DNA from: Amoeboaphelidium occidentale
Lineage: Eukaryota > Aphelidiomycota > Aphelidea
Assembly (NCBI GenBank): GCA_023515795.1
Contig: JALGPX010000034.1
Location: 1 to 36,466 of the forward strand
Reading direction: 5' to 3'
DNA length: 36,466 bases
Part shown: in pieces, positions 16,463 to 26,045 of the stretch
How the letters are laid out: each line of letters begins with the position of its first letter
How positions within the stretch are numbered: the first letter of the stretch is position 1
Program-made: the position numbers and the translations under genes
Notes under the pieces: generated by a model
The model's database searches: none
The model's input: the letters and a program-made list of their open reading frames with translations, nothing else
Told to the model about the DNA's origin: nothing

Positions 16463-18303
16463 ATGAGCTTCACCAAAAGTATCCATTAAGATCTTTTAGA
16501 ACCGTCTCATCTTTTATAGAGGCACAATACGCAGCAGCGCCGGCTACTACCAGAGGTCAAGCAATACAACTTTCTGCTGATCCAAAAAATGAGAAGTTCT
16601 TATACACCAATGGTCGCACAGTTGTCATTAGAGATTTGAAGAATCCTGCCATTTCCTCAGAGTACACCGAACATCCTGCTCAAGCGACAGTTGCAAAATG
16701 GTCTCCAAGTGGATATTACATTGCATCGGGAGATGTTCAAGGAAATATCCGTATTTGGGATGCAACCCAGGAGACTCATATCATTAAGACTCAGACTCGC
16801 CCATTGTCTTCAAGAGTGAACGATATCGCTTGGGATAGTGAGTCTAAGCGTTTGATCGTTGGTGGCGATGGCAAGGAAAGATATGGTCATGCAATCGCCT
16901 ACGATACCGGAAACTCTGTCGGTGAGATCGTTGGTCATAACAAGGTCATCAATTCTGTTGATATCAGAGTTAATAGGCCATTTAAAGCTGTTACTTGCTC
17001 TGACGATTTGACTGTTAACTTCTACGCTGGCCCACCTTACAAGTTTGTAAAGAGTATCAATGATCACACAAGATTTGTCCAAGCTGTAAGGTTCTCTCCT
17101 TCTGGTGCATTATTTGCTTCAGTTGGTTCAGATGCAAAGATCTTCCTGTATGACGGGACCACGGCTGATAAGGTTGGTGAGATTAGCGATGGTCACACTG
17201 GTGGTATTTTCGCTGTTGGTTGGAGTCCAGACAGCAAGACATTCTTGACAAGTTCAGCAGATTCTACTGTCAAGTTCTGGGATGCTAGCACAAAGACAGC
17301 AGTTAACACTGTTGCGTTTACTGGAGGTGTTGATGATCAGCAGGTTGGTAATTTATGGGCTGGTTCACATATCTTGTCTGTTTCGTTGAATGGAAACATC
17401 CACTATTTGGATCCTCGTCAGAACTCTGTTGCTAGAACTGTTTACGGACACCAGAAAGCCATTACTTCTTTTGCGACTCTCTGGAAAGACTCCACGTTCT
17501 TCACTGGGAGTTACGACGGTCGTGTTTACCAATGGAATGCAAACGACGGACTAGCTTCTCCTGTTGCTGGACAAGGACACACAAACCAAGTTTCTGGTTT
17601 ACAGGTTGCAGGTTCAAAGATTGTTTCTATTGGAATGGATGATTCCTCTCGTACTATCGACGTCAGCACAAAATCTTTTGAAGGCAGCGCTCTAGCCACA
17701 GAGTCTCAACCAAAATGCTTGGCTTCATTCGGAAACTTGTCAGTGCTTGGAACTTTGAACAAGGAACTTGTTGTTGTTCAAGATGGCAAGAAAGTTAAGA
17801 ACGTTTCTCTTACTTTTGCACCAACAGCTTTGGCATTCAATGTGAACGGTTCTGAGTTGGCTGTTGGCGGTGAGGACTGCAAGGTGAGACTGTACGCTGT
17901 TTCTGGAACTGACTTGACTGCAAAATCAACCGTTCTAGACAGCAACCGTGGAGCGATTACAGCACTTTCTTATTCTCCTGATGGAAAACTTTTAGCAGTT
18001 GCTGATACTGACAGAAAAGTCTTGGCTTATGATCCAGCTACCGGAGAATTGAAGTTCAATGAATGGGTGTTCCAGAATGCTAGAGTTAATTGTGTTGCAT
18101 GGTCTCCTGATGGTTTGCACGCAGTTAGCGGTGGTCTAGATCGTGACGTTTATGTATGGTCTGTCGAGAAACCAATGAAGTCCATTGCGATCAAAGGTGC
18201 TCATCAAGAGGGTGTAACTGGTGTTTCATTTTCTGATAACAACACAGTCGTCAGTACTGGTCAGGACGCTTCTGTTAAAGTGTGGTCTGTTGTTCATCAT
18301 TGA
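16463..18303 (+). CDS. AIP1: Actin-interacting protein 1 (Aip1/WDR1)
   Basis: Two exons: a 16-nt first coding exon 16463-16478 and 16520-18303, with a 41-nt intron; 599 aa (human WDR1 606, yeast Aip1 615). Aip1 works with cofilin to disassemble actin filaments (known). The long exon has no ATG near the expected N-terminus. The short upstream exon gives MSFTK and, spliced, runs into AQYAAAPATTRGQ, equivalent to the animal N-terminus ending ..ERG. WD40 repeats fill the protein in two seven-blade propellers. Family strings include YTNGRTVVIRDL, HNKVINSVDIRVNRP, GPPYKFVKSI, SDGHTGGIFAVGWSPDSK, GHTNQVSGLQV and the final ASVKVWSVV. Two short repeat elements lie just upstream. Confidence 0.93.
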
Positions 18304-18353
18304 ATGGCACAGTGAAATAGAATTTTGAAATCCACGAATGGTTTATTCCCAAA

Positions 18354-19290
18354 ATGTCAGAGGATAGTTCGATTCGGCAAGTAACTTCGGACAATGCCAT
18401 CAGTAGCTCTATTAATGCCGAGGATACTTCAAAGCCTGCGATAAAACTTAAAATTAAACTCAAAGAACCAGCTACAGAGCAGAGCTCAGGCAAAGAGGTA
18501 TTAAAGCGAAAGCGTTCCTCAAAGAAATCAAAGATAAATATCGGCAATTCAAACGCTCTGGCGAGTGAAATGTACGTTACTATTCAAAATTAAGGATTAA
18601 CAATGAAGGGCCCTTTCTACGGAGGACAGGAATAGTGAAGTTTTGATGGCGAATAATGATGGCGCAACTGTGGAACCTCTAACCACGAATGCACAAGCAA
18701 AACCCAAAAAGAAACTCAAAAAGAAGATTGTATTTGATACCGGAGCTCCTAGAAAGTGGAGTATGAGTGTGATAACATTTCAAACGATATCTGGTGCAAG
18801 TCTATCTGCTCCATCGTGGCATACAACGGAAGAGCGTAAATTTAAAAACAAGAAGAGCAACAAGCTTCAAAATACCTCAGAAAGTTTGTCAGCAAGCGCG
18901 AATGACTTGAATATTCCCTCATCGCTTCAGGTTGGTGCTTTACAATCGAGTATACTTCAACGTGCTGATTCTATTGGTGATTTTGGATCTGTTTCAGTAC
19001 CGCCAAGTTCTCAACTCAAAGCCCCCACACCTGCACTTCCGGAATCATCACTGAAACCGTCAAGTTCGCAAATATTTAATCCTGATAAGCCTGTTTCTTG
19101 CAATTATCCTGGCTGCGAGAAACATTTTGCTGATGAGCCCTCCATGAAGAAACATTATGCTTTGGCTCACACTGTTAGAGAATTCATGTGCAGATTTCCC
19201 GGTTGTAACCAGAAATTTTCCAGTAAAAAGATACTAACGCATCACCAAACCCAAGAGCACAGCAAAACTCCAACATCATCAACCAAGTAG
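18354..19290 (+). CDS. C2H2 zinc-finger protein, possibly chromatin-associated
   Basis: Exons 18354-18571 and 18636-19290 with a 64-nt intron, the longest resolved here; 290 aa. Without splicing the first ORF stops 22 nt into the intron. The N-terminal third is basic, with LKIKLKEP, LKRKRSSKKSK and KPKKKLKKK tracts (probable nuclear signals). A short conserved-looking patch (PRKWSMSVITFQTISG then APSW) vaguely resembles the SFSGYxxxxxxW motif of INO80 subunit Ies4; this is weak. The C-terminus has two fingers of the C-x4-C-x12-H type (CNYPGCEKHF and CRFPGCNQKF), the long-form spacing of TFIIIA-like fingers. Probably a nuclear DNA- or chromatin-binding protein; partner complex not determined. 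Confidence 0.75.
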
Positions 19291-19315
19291 TTTCATCATT
19301 AATTTTGAAGTAAAC

Positions 19316-19321
19316 AATAAA
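19316..19321 (+). terminator. Poly(A) signal AATAAA
   Basis: AATAAA 26 nt after the stop of the C2H2 gene and 17 nt from the stop codon of the convergent TyrRS gene. Only 47 bp separates the two stops, so 3' ends overlap or abut. Confidence 0.5.
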
Positions 19322-19337
19322 TCCCTATGTTAAAAAT

Positions 19338-20681
19338 CTATTTGGATTCTGTATCCCGAGGTTGGCCCTCAAGTTTAATTATGTAAACATCCTTGCCGGT
19401 TTTAACTATCATCGTTCCGTTGGCAAAATCATCAGCCGTGAGGTTCTGTTTCAGGTTGGTCCACTTTTTCCCATTAATTGTTAAGCCATTATTACTTATT
19501 AAATTCCGTACAGTGTTCTTTGATGAAAACCTTTTAGGAAATGACTTTGTTAATAAATCAAGAATCGATGGAGGCATTTCTGATATTTTCATAACATTCA
19601 AGGTATCATTCAATTCTTCAGCAGATGCGGCCTCTCCGGAATAAAATATTCTTGTATTTTTCTTTGCTTTCTCGAGTAGCTCTTCACCGTGCGTCATTAA
19701 AGTAACTTGTTCTGCTAAAGACTGTTGAGCTAATCGATGTTCTGGCTTCTTTTTATGTTCTGCAATAATCTGGTCAATATCATCTACGGGAAGCAGAGTA
19801 AAATACTTTAAAAGCTTTTCAACATCATCATCAGCGATTCTGTAAAAGAATTGATAAAAATCAAAAGGAGAAGTTTTGTTTGAGTCCAACCATATCGCAT
19901 TACCCTCGCTCTTTCCAAACTTCGATCCAGTGCGTGTCGTGAGTAGAGGATAAACAAATCCTTCATATTCCAAGTTTTGTTTTGGCCTTTTCCTCCGTAT
20001 TAGATCAATTCCAGCCAATATATTTCCCCATTGATCTGAACCACCAAATTGTAAGTTACAGCCAAAATTCTTATTCAAATGATAATAATCATAAGCCTGG
20101 AATATTTGATAAGAAAATTCAGTAAAAGAAATCCCAGAGGTCGACTTCATTCGTGAACGAACACTATCTCGAGCCAACATATCAGAAACACGAACATGCT
20201 TTCCGTATTCTGCCATGAATTCTATCAGATTGATTTTACCAAGCCATTCAATATTATTAACTGTTCTGAATTCCTTCCTGTCATGTGAAGTATCATAATC
20301 TTTATAAGTTGTGGCCTTAGAAGTGACTATTTGCTCTGTATTCTTTAGAATCTTCTGTATTTGGCTGAGAACAGATTGAGAATTTCGCTCTACAACGCTC
20401 AAAGGCAGTAAAGAACGTTCCGACGACTTCCCACTAGGATCTCCAATAAGCCCTGTAGCTCCACCAACGAGTGCAATAGCTGAATGACCAGCGAGATGAA
20501 AGCGTGCCAACATTGTGATACCCAATAGATTTCCGATATGCAAACTATCAGCTGTGGGGTCGAAGCCTGTGTAAACGCAGATACCATCAGAGGAGCTGCT
20601 TGATCTTAGAATTGCTTGAGGGCTCGTGCAGGCGTAAATTAGACCGCGTCGTTCCAAGTCTCTCAGAATCAAATGTTTCAT
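19338..20681 (-). CDS. YARS2: Mitochondrial tyrosyl-tRNA synthetase
   Basis: 447 aa, intron-free, ATG at 20681. Class I synthetase of bacterial/mitochondrial type charging mitochondrial tRNA-Tyr (known). Motifs: the HIGH-equivalent HIGN at about 48-51 within FDPTADSLHIGNLLG, GDPSGKSSER, the tyrosine pocket YDYYHLNKNFGCNLQFGGSDQWGN (split over about 205-228), and the KMSKS-equivalent KFGKS at about 252. The C-terminal S4-like domain is present (ISNNGLTINGKKW). Length fits yeast Msy1 and human YARS2 (477 aa). The N-terminus MKHLILRDLERRG is short and only mildly basic; the catalytic fold begins almost at once, so the targeting signal is minimal or overlaps the first helix. Confidence 0.95.
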   Translation of the reverse strand: MKHLILRDLERRGLIYACTSPQAILRSSSSSDGICVYTGFDPTADSLHIGNLLGITMLARFHLAGHSAIALVGGATGLIGDPSGKSSERSLLPLSVVERNSQSVLSQIQKILKNTEQIVTSKATTYKDYDTSHDRKEFRTVNNIEWLGKINLIEFMAEYGKHVRVSDMLARDSVRSRMKSTSGISFTEFSYQIFQAYDYYHLNKNFGCNLQFGGSDQWGNILAGIDLIRRKRPKQNLEYEGFVYPLLTTRTGSKFGKSEGNAIWLDSNKTSPFDFYQFFYRIADDDVEKLLKYFTLLPVDDIDQIIAEHKKKPEHRLAQQSLAEQVTLMTHGEELLEKAKKNTRIFYSGEAASAEELNDTLNVMKISEMPPSILDLLTKSFPKRFSSKNTVRNLISNNGLTINGKKWTNLKQNLTADDFANGTMIVKTGKDVYIIKLEGQPRDTESK

Positions 20682-20730
20682 CGTTTAACAGTCACAAGTA
20701 ATAGATTCTTTATTATTCATTATTTCAACT

Positions 20731-21736
20731 TCAAAATCCATAATCTTTGAATGCAGTATCTTTTCCAGAGATTTTAATAGTCGACTGAAGCACGCCTGTT
20801 GTTACCATGAACCCAATTGTAGTAGGATAAATCAACAGCGCCAACGGTACAAGAAAACAAAAATATTGTATCCATATCCACTTGACTAATTCAGTTACAC
20901 TTGGTACGTATGAAACCGTATCAGTTGAATAGTTAACGATCGTTTTTAATGTGAATGTCGACCCTTGTGACTGAACTGCAGGAGGTTGAAAAGTCCAAGT
21001 AGAAATATGATCATATTTGACATGATCGTTCAGACTAAAATACTTTGAAACAAGATCAGGCCATGAGAAAGTATCATTCAAAGAGACACCAAAAACAGCT
21101 GCGCTTCGTGCTCCACTTAGAAATCTAATTTCCTTTTGAACAAGTTTCAAATCACCAAACGTCAGCAGAGTATCACCTGGTAATACGCTCTGTTCTTGAA
21201 TTATTGCGACAGCTCCAGGTTCCATGAGGAAAGAAATATCAGAATCTCCTCTGCTTGTACGTAGTTTGTAATCAAACAGATATGCTGCTTGGACTGAATG
21301 AATCTGTTCGTCTGGTCCTAACGGAAATCTTATTGAAGTTTCCATTTGATCATTCACACCATCGTAATCGTAATCAATTTCGCTTGATTTTATCACGGGA
21401 ATGCGCACGTTTTCCGGTGAAGCCAAAGGGGTTGTGCTAAAGCGAATTGTAATAGGCAGACCTGTTGATCTATTTACTCCTAAACAATTAAAATGATAAG
21501 ACCCAGATCTTTAAGTTATTACCTGCTAATTCAATGTAAAGTTGTCTCTTGTAGTTTATAAATGGTTGTTGTTCCACTTGCTTTTGTTTCAGGTAAAATC
21601 CTCCAGTAACAAAGCAAAGCACCAACGGAAGTACCAATATGATCAAAATCACAGTAATTGCCGCTGCTCCTGTGGATGAAAATATGCTATCAGCATAATA
21701 ATTTTTTGCATTATTAGAGTGTCTGAAAAGAAGCAT
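20731..21736 (-). CDS. TMEM231: TMEM231-like ciliary transition-zone membrane protein
   Basis: Two exons on the minus strand: 21736-21523 and 21479-20731 (43-nt intron); 320 aa, human 316. TMEM231 is a two-pass protein of the MKS/B9 complex at the ciliary transition zone (known). Seen: an N-terminal membrane helix (about 22-44) followed by FYLKQKQVEQQPFINYKRQL. Then YDYDGVNDQMETSIRFPL, matching the human DxNxDGKTDMLxxxLxLPL block. A C-terminal helix follows ELVKWIWIQYFCFLVP, matching EMVKFAWVQYVSILL. Splicing is needed to join LAG to VNRSTGLPITIRF. The frame is open upstream of the ATG only from a GTG. Its presence implies a cilium or flagellum at some life stage. Confidence 0.88.
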
Positions 21737-21852
21737 TGCTTTTCTGACAATATTGAAACAAAGCGAGCGATTCAGGAATGTCGTGATCACTATTCTGCCT
21801 AGCCTGCTAGCGCTAAGTGGATGAGCGATTTTGATGGAGCCTTTTAATTCAT

Positions 21853-23457
21853 CTATTTTCCAATGAATGCCTTGAAAAGCGTTGCAACCGGTGAGCCAGT
21901 GCAGCGTGGTAGACTTCCGGAAGATGAGCCTGGTTCTTCTGCTGAGCCAGCAATATCCAAATGAGTGTATGCAAGTCTCTTTGAAGAATCAGGATTATCC
22001 AAAGTGTACTTGTCTAAACCAGAAGCAACTGACATGAAAACTGCAGGAAAGTAGTGACCTCTAGGAGTTGCTGATGAAGGTTCAGTATTGCATTGAATAA
22101 CATCCTCTCTGTTTGAAGCTGGCTGCACCATTTTCAAGTCATCGTTCCTAAGAACAGAGACTTCCCAAGGTTCACCAACAGCGGCACCACTAGTAGACAG
22201 CAACTTACTCACTCCAACTTTGCGTGCAGGTCCATTGTCCAAACAAGCAGGATAGAATCCATAAGCTTTTATAACATGCCCAGTCAATGTTGCAACGGTA
22301 AACAATCTCTGTTGAACAGATGGTTTCTCCTGTTTTTGCTTCTGAGCAATTTCAACAGATTCAGCCAATAAGTCAGTCATGGCCATTCTTCCTTCGGCGT
22401 CTGTATTTCCAATTAAAACTCTTGATCCTGCTCTAGATAAAATGACTTCATCTGCAACATAAGAATCACTACCGATAGAGTTTCTAACTAAAGCAAGCAT
22501 GGCAGTAACATTTACATGCGCAGGCTTTGATAATGCAACAGAGTAAACAAATCCTGCAACACCTGCAGCACCACATTTATCTCTTGACATTCCTCTCATG
22601 TGAGATTTAACATCAGCGCCACCAGTGTCATAAGTAACACCTTTACCGACAAAGTACAAGTGATCTTTAACTTTGCTCTGATCATCAGCCAAATACTCCA
22701 ACTTCACAACAGCTGGATAATGTCGTTTGACCTTGTAAGACGCACGAGCAACAGCATGCAACAATGGATATCTCTTTAAAATCTCTTCTTCCTTGTCTTC
22801 CACGGTAATTTTAACAGGTAAATCCTTGAATTTCGATTTCAAATACTCCACAATCTTCAAAGGTGCCATAACTTCAGGGTCAGGTGAACCAATGTCTCTA
22901 GCAACAGAGCGACCAGCTTCAATTATTTCAAGTTCTCTTAAATGCTCAGCTGTTACCAAAGAAGAAGCAGAACCAGTAGCATGAACGCCAATAGTCTTGA
23001 CCAAAGACAAAGGATTTCTAATCTTCTGGAAATAATTTAAAACATCATTCTGTTCATAAATTTCCTGGTAAGCACCAAGTACAGCAACCTTCCATGCATT
23101 TTCGAAGCCTTCGATTTCTGGTAAATCAAGAATTAATAGAGGATTAATTGATCCAGCCTTTCTAGCTCTTGCAATTCCTTTACGCGCAGCCTCAGCAGAT
23201 ACACGAACATCATCGTATTCTTGTGATATCTTTCCAATAGGAGCAGCAACAATGCCGTGAGTATCGGAAACAGGAAGGAACGATACTGAGTTCAGAAAGT
23301 TCTTGTCAGCTTTCGCAGCCTTCTCCAAGAGGTCCAAGCCATGTAAACTCTTGCAAGAGGCCTTTAAAGTCTCCACAGAAGAGAAAACAATAACAGTCGA
23401 GTCAAAAGCTTCAGCCAAAGAAGCCAAATCCTTTACCAACGATAATTTAGCGATCAT
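21853..23457 (-). CDS. M17 leucine aminopeptidase (nematode LAP-1-like)
   Basis: 534 aa, intron-free, ATG at 23457. Two-zinc cytosolic aminopeptidase releasing N-terminal residues from peptides (known for M17). The catalytic C-terminal domain carries GKGVTYDTGGADVKS (metal-binding Lys and Asp, catalytic Lys), MSRDKCGAAGVAG (metal Asp) and NTDAEGRMAMTD (metal Asp/Glu and the catalytic Arg). ATLTGH and the DNGPAR region complete it. The signature NTDAEGR is intact. The wording (VTYDTGGADVKSHMRGMSRD, VRNSIGS) is closer to C. elegans LAP-1 and its relatives than to the NPEPL1 or LAP3 types. The N-terminal domain is typical in length. It starts 160 bp divergent from the PD-(D/E)XK-like gene. Confidence 0.93.
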   Translation of the reverse strand: MIAKLSLVKDLASLAEAFDSTVIVFSSVETLKASCKSLHGLDLLEKAAKADKNFLNSVSFLPVSDTHGIVAAPIGKISQEYDDVRVSAEAARKGIARARKAGSINPLLILDLPEIEGFENAWKVAVLGAYQEIYEQNDVLNYFQKIRNPLSLVKTIGVHATGSASSLVTAEHLRELEIIEAGRSVARDIGSPDPEVMAPLKIVEYLKSKFKDLPVKITVEDKEEEILKRYPLLHAVARASYKVKRHYPAVVKLEYLADDQSKVKDHLYFVGKGVTYDTGGADVKSHMRGMSRDKCGAAGVAGFVYSVALSKPAHVNVTAMLALVRNSIGSDSYVADEVILSRAGSRVLIGNTDAEGRMAMTDLLAESVEIAQKQKQEKPSVQQRLFTVATLTGHVIKAYGFYPACLDNGPARKVGVSKLLSTSGAAVGEPWEVSVLRNDDLKMVQPASNREDVIQCNTEPSSATPRGHYFPAVFMSVASGLDKYTLDNPDSSKRLAYTHLDIAGSAEEPGSSSGSLPRCTGSPVATLFKAFIGK

Positions 23458-23617
23458 CCTAAGAATGAGAAGAACGGAGACTGACGTGATCCAACCAGGC
23501 TGATGAGATTCTCAGACAGAAAGATATTGTGTATGCACTAGGCATTAACAAGATGCTATTTTATCCAACAAAGATGTCAGGCCAATGTACAAAGTTGGCT
23601 CCAGTTTATTTTAGCTG

Positions 23618-24151
23618 ATGAAACGAAAACTTCACGAATCCAGACTCGTAGACTTATTGCGACGGAAACAGCCTGAATGGATCGAGCAGTACCCTAAACT
23701 TGTTGCACGGGAATGGAAAGCTCAGGGAAAGAATTCAGAGTATGGAATTGGAGATCTAGTTTTTGCAAACAGAGAAAAGACCAGATATCTGGTTGTTGAA
23801 TTGAAAAGTCTGCGCCAGGGCTCTGGTTCACTAGCAAGATTATATCGATCTAGAGCAAGAAAGAAATGCAAAGACCAAGCCCAGAAATACGGTAGAATAT
23901 GGGCAGGGATGCACCCAGACTGCGAAGTGACAGCATGTGCTTTTGCTTATCCCGAAGAACCGATATTCTATGGGCCATTCAATTCTGTAGCAGAAGAGGG
24001 GGCTACTACTACTTCGAGACTGACCTCCTGTAAAAACATCTTGCGAAAAGAACGCAATGAGAGGTTCTCTTTTAGAATGATATCAACCCTTCTTGTAGCA
24101 GGAAGTATCGCAATAAGTCTGCTGGCAGATTTAAATAAACTGTTGGAATAA
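23618..24151 (+). CDS. Small PD-(D/E)XK nuclease-like protein with C-terminal membrane helix
   Basis: 177 aa, intron-free, ATG at 23618. Residues 43-63 read YGIGDLVF then YLVVELKS: an Asp (46), a beta-strand, and E61-L62-K63, the D...ExK core of the PD-(D/E)XK fold. Downstream Q87-x3-Y91 within KDQAQKYGRIW resembles motif QxxxY of RecB-type and related nucleases. Acidic residues in the first helix (E20, E23, E32) could supply the remaining metal ligand. From about 154 a hydrophobic segment (ISTLLVAGSIAISLLADL) looks like a C-terminal membrane anchor. I do not recognise a named eukaryotic family. A DNA or RNA nuclease or a degenerate non-catalytic relative are both possible; the anchor is unusual for this fold. 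It ends 41 bp before the sirtuin gene. Confidence 0.6.
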   Translation: MKRKLHESRLVDLLRRKQPEWIEQYPKLVAREWKAQGKNSEYGIGDLVFANREKTRYLVVELKSLRQGSGSLARLYRSRARKKCKDQAQKYGRIWAGMHPDCEVTACAFAYPEEPIFYGPFNSVAEEGATTTSRLTSCKNILRKERNERFSFRMISTLLVAGSIAISLLADLNKLLE

Positions 24152-24192
24152 AAGCAAATAGATTTTGGTTGGAACTGAATCGTTTTTGTTGA

Positions 24193-25806
24193 ATGACTTC
24201 GGAAGATTTTGCTGCAGCGCTGAAAAGAAAACACGACGACTTGGAAGAATTGGAGCAGAATGGGAATAATTTATTCACGCAGAGTAAATCCACAGCGTCT
24301 GAAGTCATCGTTTTGATTTCATCCGACGAAGAGGCAGAAGAGAATAATCGCGCGAAAATTGAAATGGAATCAGAGCAGCGAATTACAGCAACAACGACAA
24401 CTACAGAGAGATTCATTACAATCGTAAAAGGCCAACCAAAAGAAATCATTTCAGAAGATTCGGAATCGGAATCGGAAGAAGAAGACGATGATGATGAAGA
24501 AGAAGTTGACATTCAATACACTTCAAATACCGAAGAAGAAGCAGAAGATTTTACTAAAGAAGAATCAAAAGCTTTGCGACGAAAAGCAAAAGAAATGGGC
24601 GCTGTTCCTTTCCTTCAAGAACAATTGAAAAGTGGCACACCGCCAGCGTCTCTTTTTAAAGCATTCAATTTCCCTCTACCAGATTTATCTCTAGTTTCAG
24701 GAGAACAAACAGAAGTATTATGGTCAGTTTTCTACAGATACCTGAAGAGATTCTGTCTGATTAGAGATCGCCTAACACAATTGCATTCTCTTGATCACGC
24801 TGTTGAATTACTGCAACATAGCAAGAATATCATTGTACTAACAGGCGCAGGCATTTCAGTTTCTTGTGGTATACCAGATTTCCGTTCTGAAGGCACAGGC
24901 TTGTATGCAAGAATTGCAGAGAAGTATCCTGACCTTGATGATCCACAATTACTGTTTGATATTGACTACTTTCTCCAGACTAATCATTTACCATTTTATG
25001 AATTAGCAAGAGAAATCTATCCAACTAATTTTCAACCTTCTGATACACATTTTTTCATAAAAATGCTAGAAAATCGTGGACAATTACTTAGAAATTATAC
25101 ACAGAATATTGATACTCTTGAGCATTCAGCTGGCATTTCTAAAGTTGTTCATTGTCATGGAAGTTTCCAAACTGCAACATGCTTGCGATGTCGAAAAACA
25201 GTGGATGGCAAATCAATTGAAGCTCAAATTCTCTCACAGCAAGTACCCTACTGTGATGTTTGTAGCAACACCTCGATAAAAAAAGATGATGATGATGATG
25301 ATGACGATGAACTGCCACCTTCTCCTCCTCCTCCTCCTCCTCTAATGAAACCTGACATTATATTTTTTGGCGAATCTTTACCAAAACTATTTGATGAATG
25401 CATTGCTAAAGACAGATCCAAAGTTGATTTACTAATTGTTATTGGATCATCTCTAAATGTTGCACCAGTATCAGAATTAATTGGATACTTTCCACACTCT
25501 GTTCCAATTATATTGATTAATCGTGAACCAGTATATCATTATCACACAAGATTTGACATTCAATTACTAGGCTACTGTGATGAGATTGTAAAATATCTAC
25601 AACAAAAGCTAGGATGGCAAAGCAATTCCAATTTGGAGAAATCTATTGAAATTGAATCTATTGAACCTAATGTCCATCTGTTTCCCGGACACAAATTCAA
25701 CAGAGACCGGCATTCTATGATACTAGAAAGAGTAAAAGATTCTCATAGCACAGCAGAAGAAGAAGAAGAAGATGATGATGATGATGATGATTACTCAACA
25801 GATTAA
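24193..25806 (+). CDS. SIR2: Sir2/SIRT1-type NAD-dependent deacetylase
   Basis: 537 aa, intron-free. Class I sirtuin; NAD-dependent histone/protein lysine deacetylase, usually nuclear (known). Catalytic core: VLTGAGISVSCGIPDFRS (NAD-binding), GLYARIAEKYPDL, NYTQNIDTLE, catalytic His in HCHGSF, zinc ribbon CLRC and CDVC, then PDIIFFGESLP, IGSSLNVAPVSEL and INREPV. The order and wording follow animal SIRT1 and yeast Sir2/Hst1. A low-complexity insert (D8 then P8) sits between the zinc ribbon and KPDIIFFGE, where human SIRT1 has only a short loop. The N-terminus and C-terminus are acidic with poly-E/D. The 3' part from 25292 is repeated after a single N, probably an assembly artefact; this copy is complete and should be taken as the gene. 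Confidence 0.95.
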   Translation: MTSEDFAAALKRKHDDLEELEQNGNNLFTQSKSTASEVIVLISSDEEAEENNRAKIEMESEQRITATTTTTERFITIVKGQPKEIISEDSESESEEEDDDDEEEVDIQYTSNTEEEAEDFTKEESKALRRKAKEMGAVPFLQEQLKSGTPPASLFKAFNFPLPDLSLVSGEQTEVLWSVFYRYLKRFCLIRDRLTQLHSLDHAVELLQHSKNIIVLTGAGISVSCGIPDFRSEGTGLYARIAEKYPDLDDPQLLFDIDYFLQTNHLPFYELAREIYPTNFQPSDTHFFIKMLENRGQLLRNYTQNIDTLEHSAGISKVVHCHGSFQTATCLRCRKTVDGKSIEAQILSQQVPYCDVCSNTSIKKDDDDDDDDELPPSPPPPPPLMKPDIIFFGESLPKLFDECIAKDRSKVDLLIVIGSSLNVAPVSELIGYFPHSVPIILINREPVYHYHTRFDIQLLGYCDEIVKYLQQKLGWQSNSNLEKSIEIESIEPNVHLFPGHKFNRDRHSMILERVKDSHSTAEEEEEDDDDDDDYSTD

Positions 25807-26044
25807 TTAAAATCTTTAATTTGTTTATTCATTTATTTAGCATCCTTTTTCTCATTGTCTACTTGTTCTATTATCCTCTGTGCAATCTTTCTATACTCTT
25901 GTGCCATATCTGTATCCCAATACTTTACAACATAAGGCACACCTTCCTCACAACACTCCAACATTTCCTGTGACATACCCAACTGACCTAGGATTTCAAT
26001 GTCCTTTAAATATTCCCTCTTTTTTCCATATCTAGAAGAAGTAG
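25292..26044 (+). repeat. Duplicated block, copy A (sirtuin 3' half + NUBPL 3' end)
   Basis: These 753 bp recur at 26046-26798 with constant 754-bp offset. Only two substitutions were noticed: T/C at 25461 versus 26215 and G/A at 25515 versus 26269, both synonymous in the sirtuin. The block ends at a single N (26045) within an AGAAGTAG repeat. Direct repetition bordered by one N points to unmerged contig ends or alleles. Confidence 0.9.
25833..26044 (-). pseudogene. NUBPL-like 3' end, copy A (cut by N)
   Basis: Minus-strand coding tail ending ...EQVDNEKKDAK stop, cut at the N at 26045. The same tail recurs in copies B and C. It is the C-terminal part of the NUBPL-like gene whose body lies at 27231-28180. 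Its stop is 26 bp from the sirtuin stop, so this is probably the authentic 3' end of that gene, separated from its body by misassembly rather than a decayed gene. Confidence 0.8.
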
Positions 26045-26045
26045 N

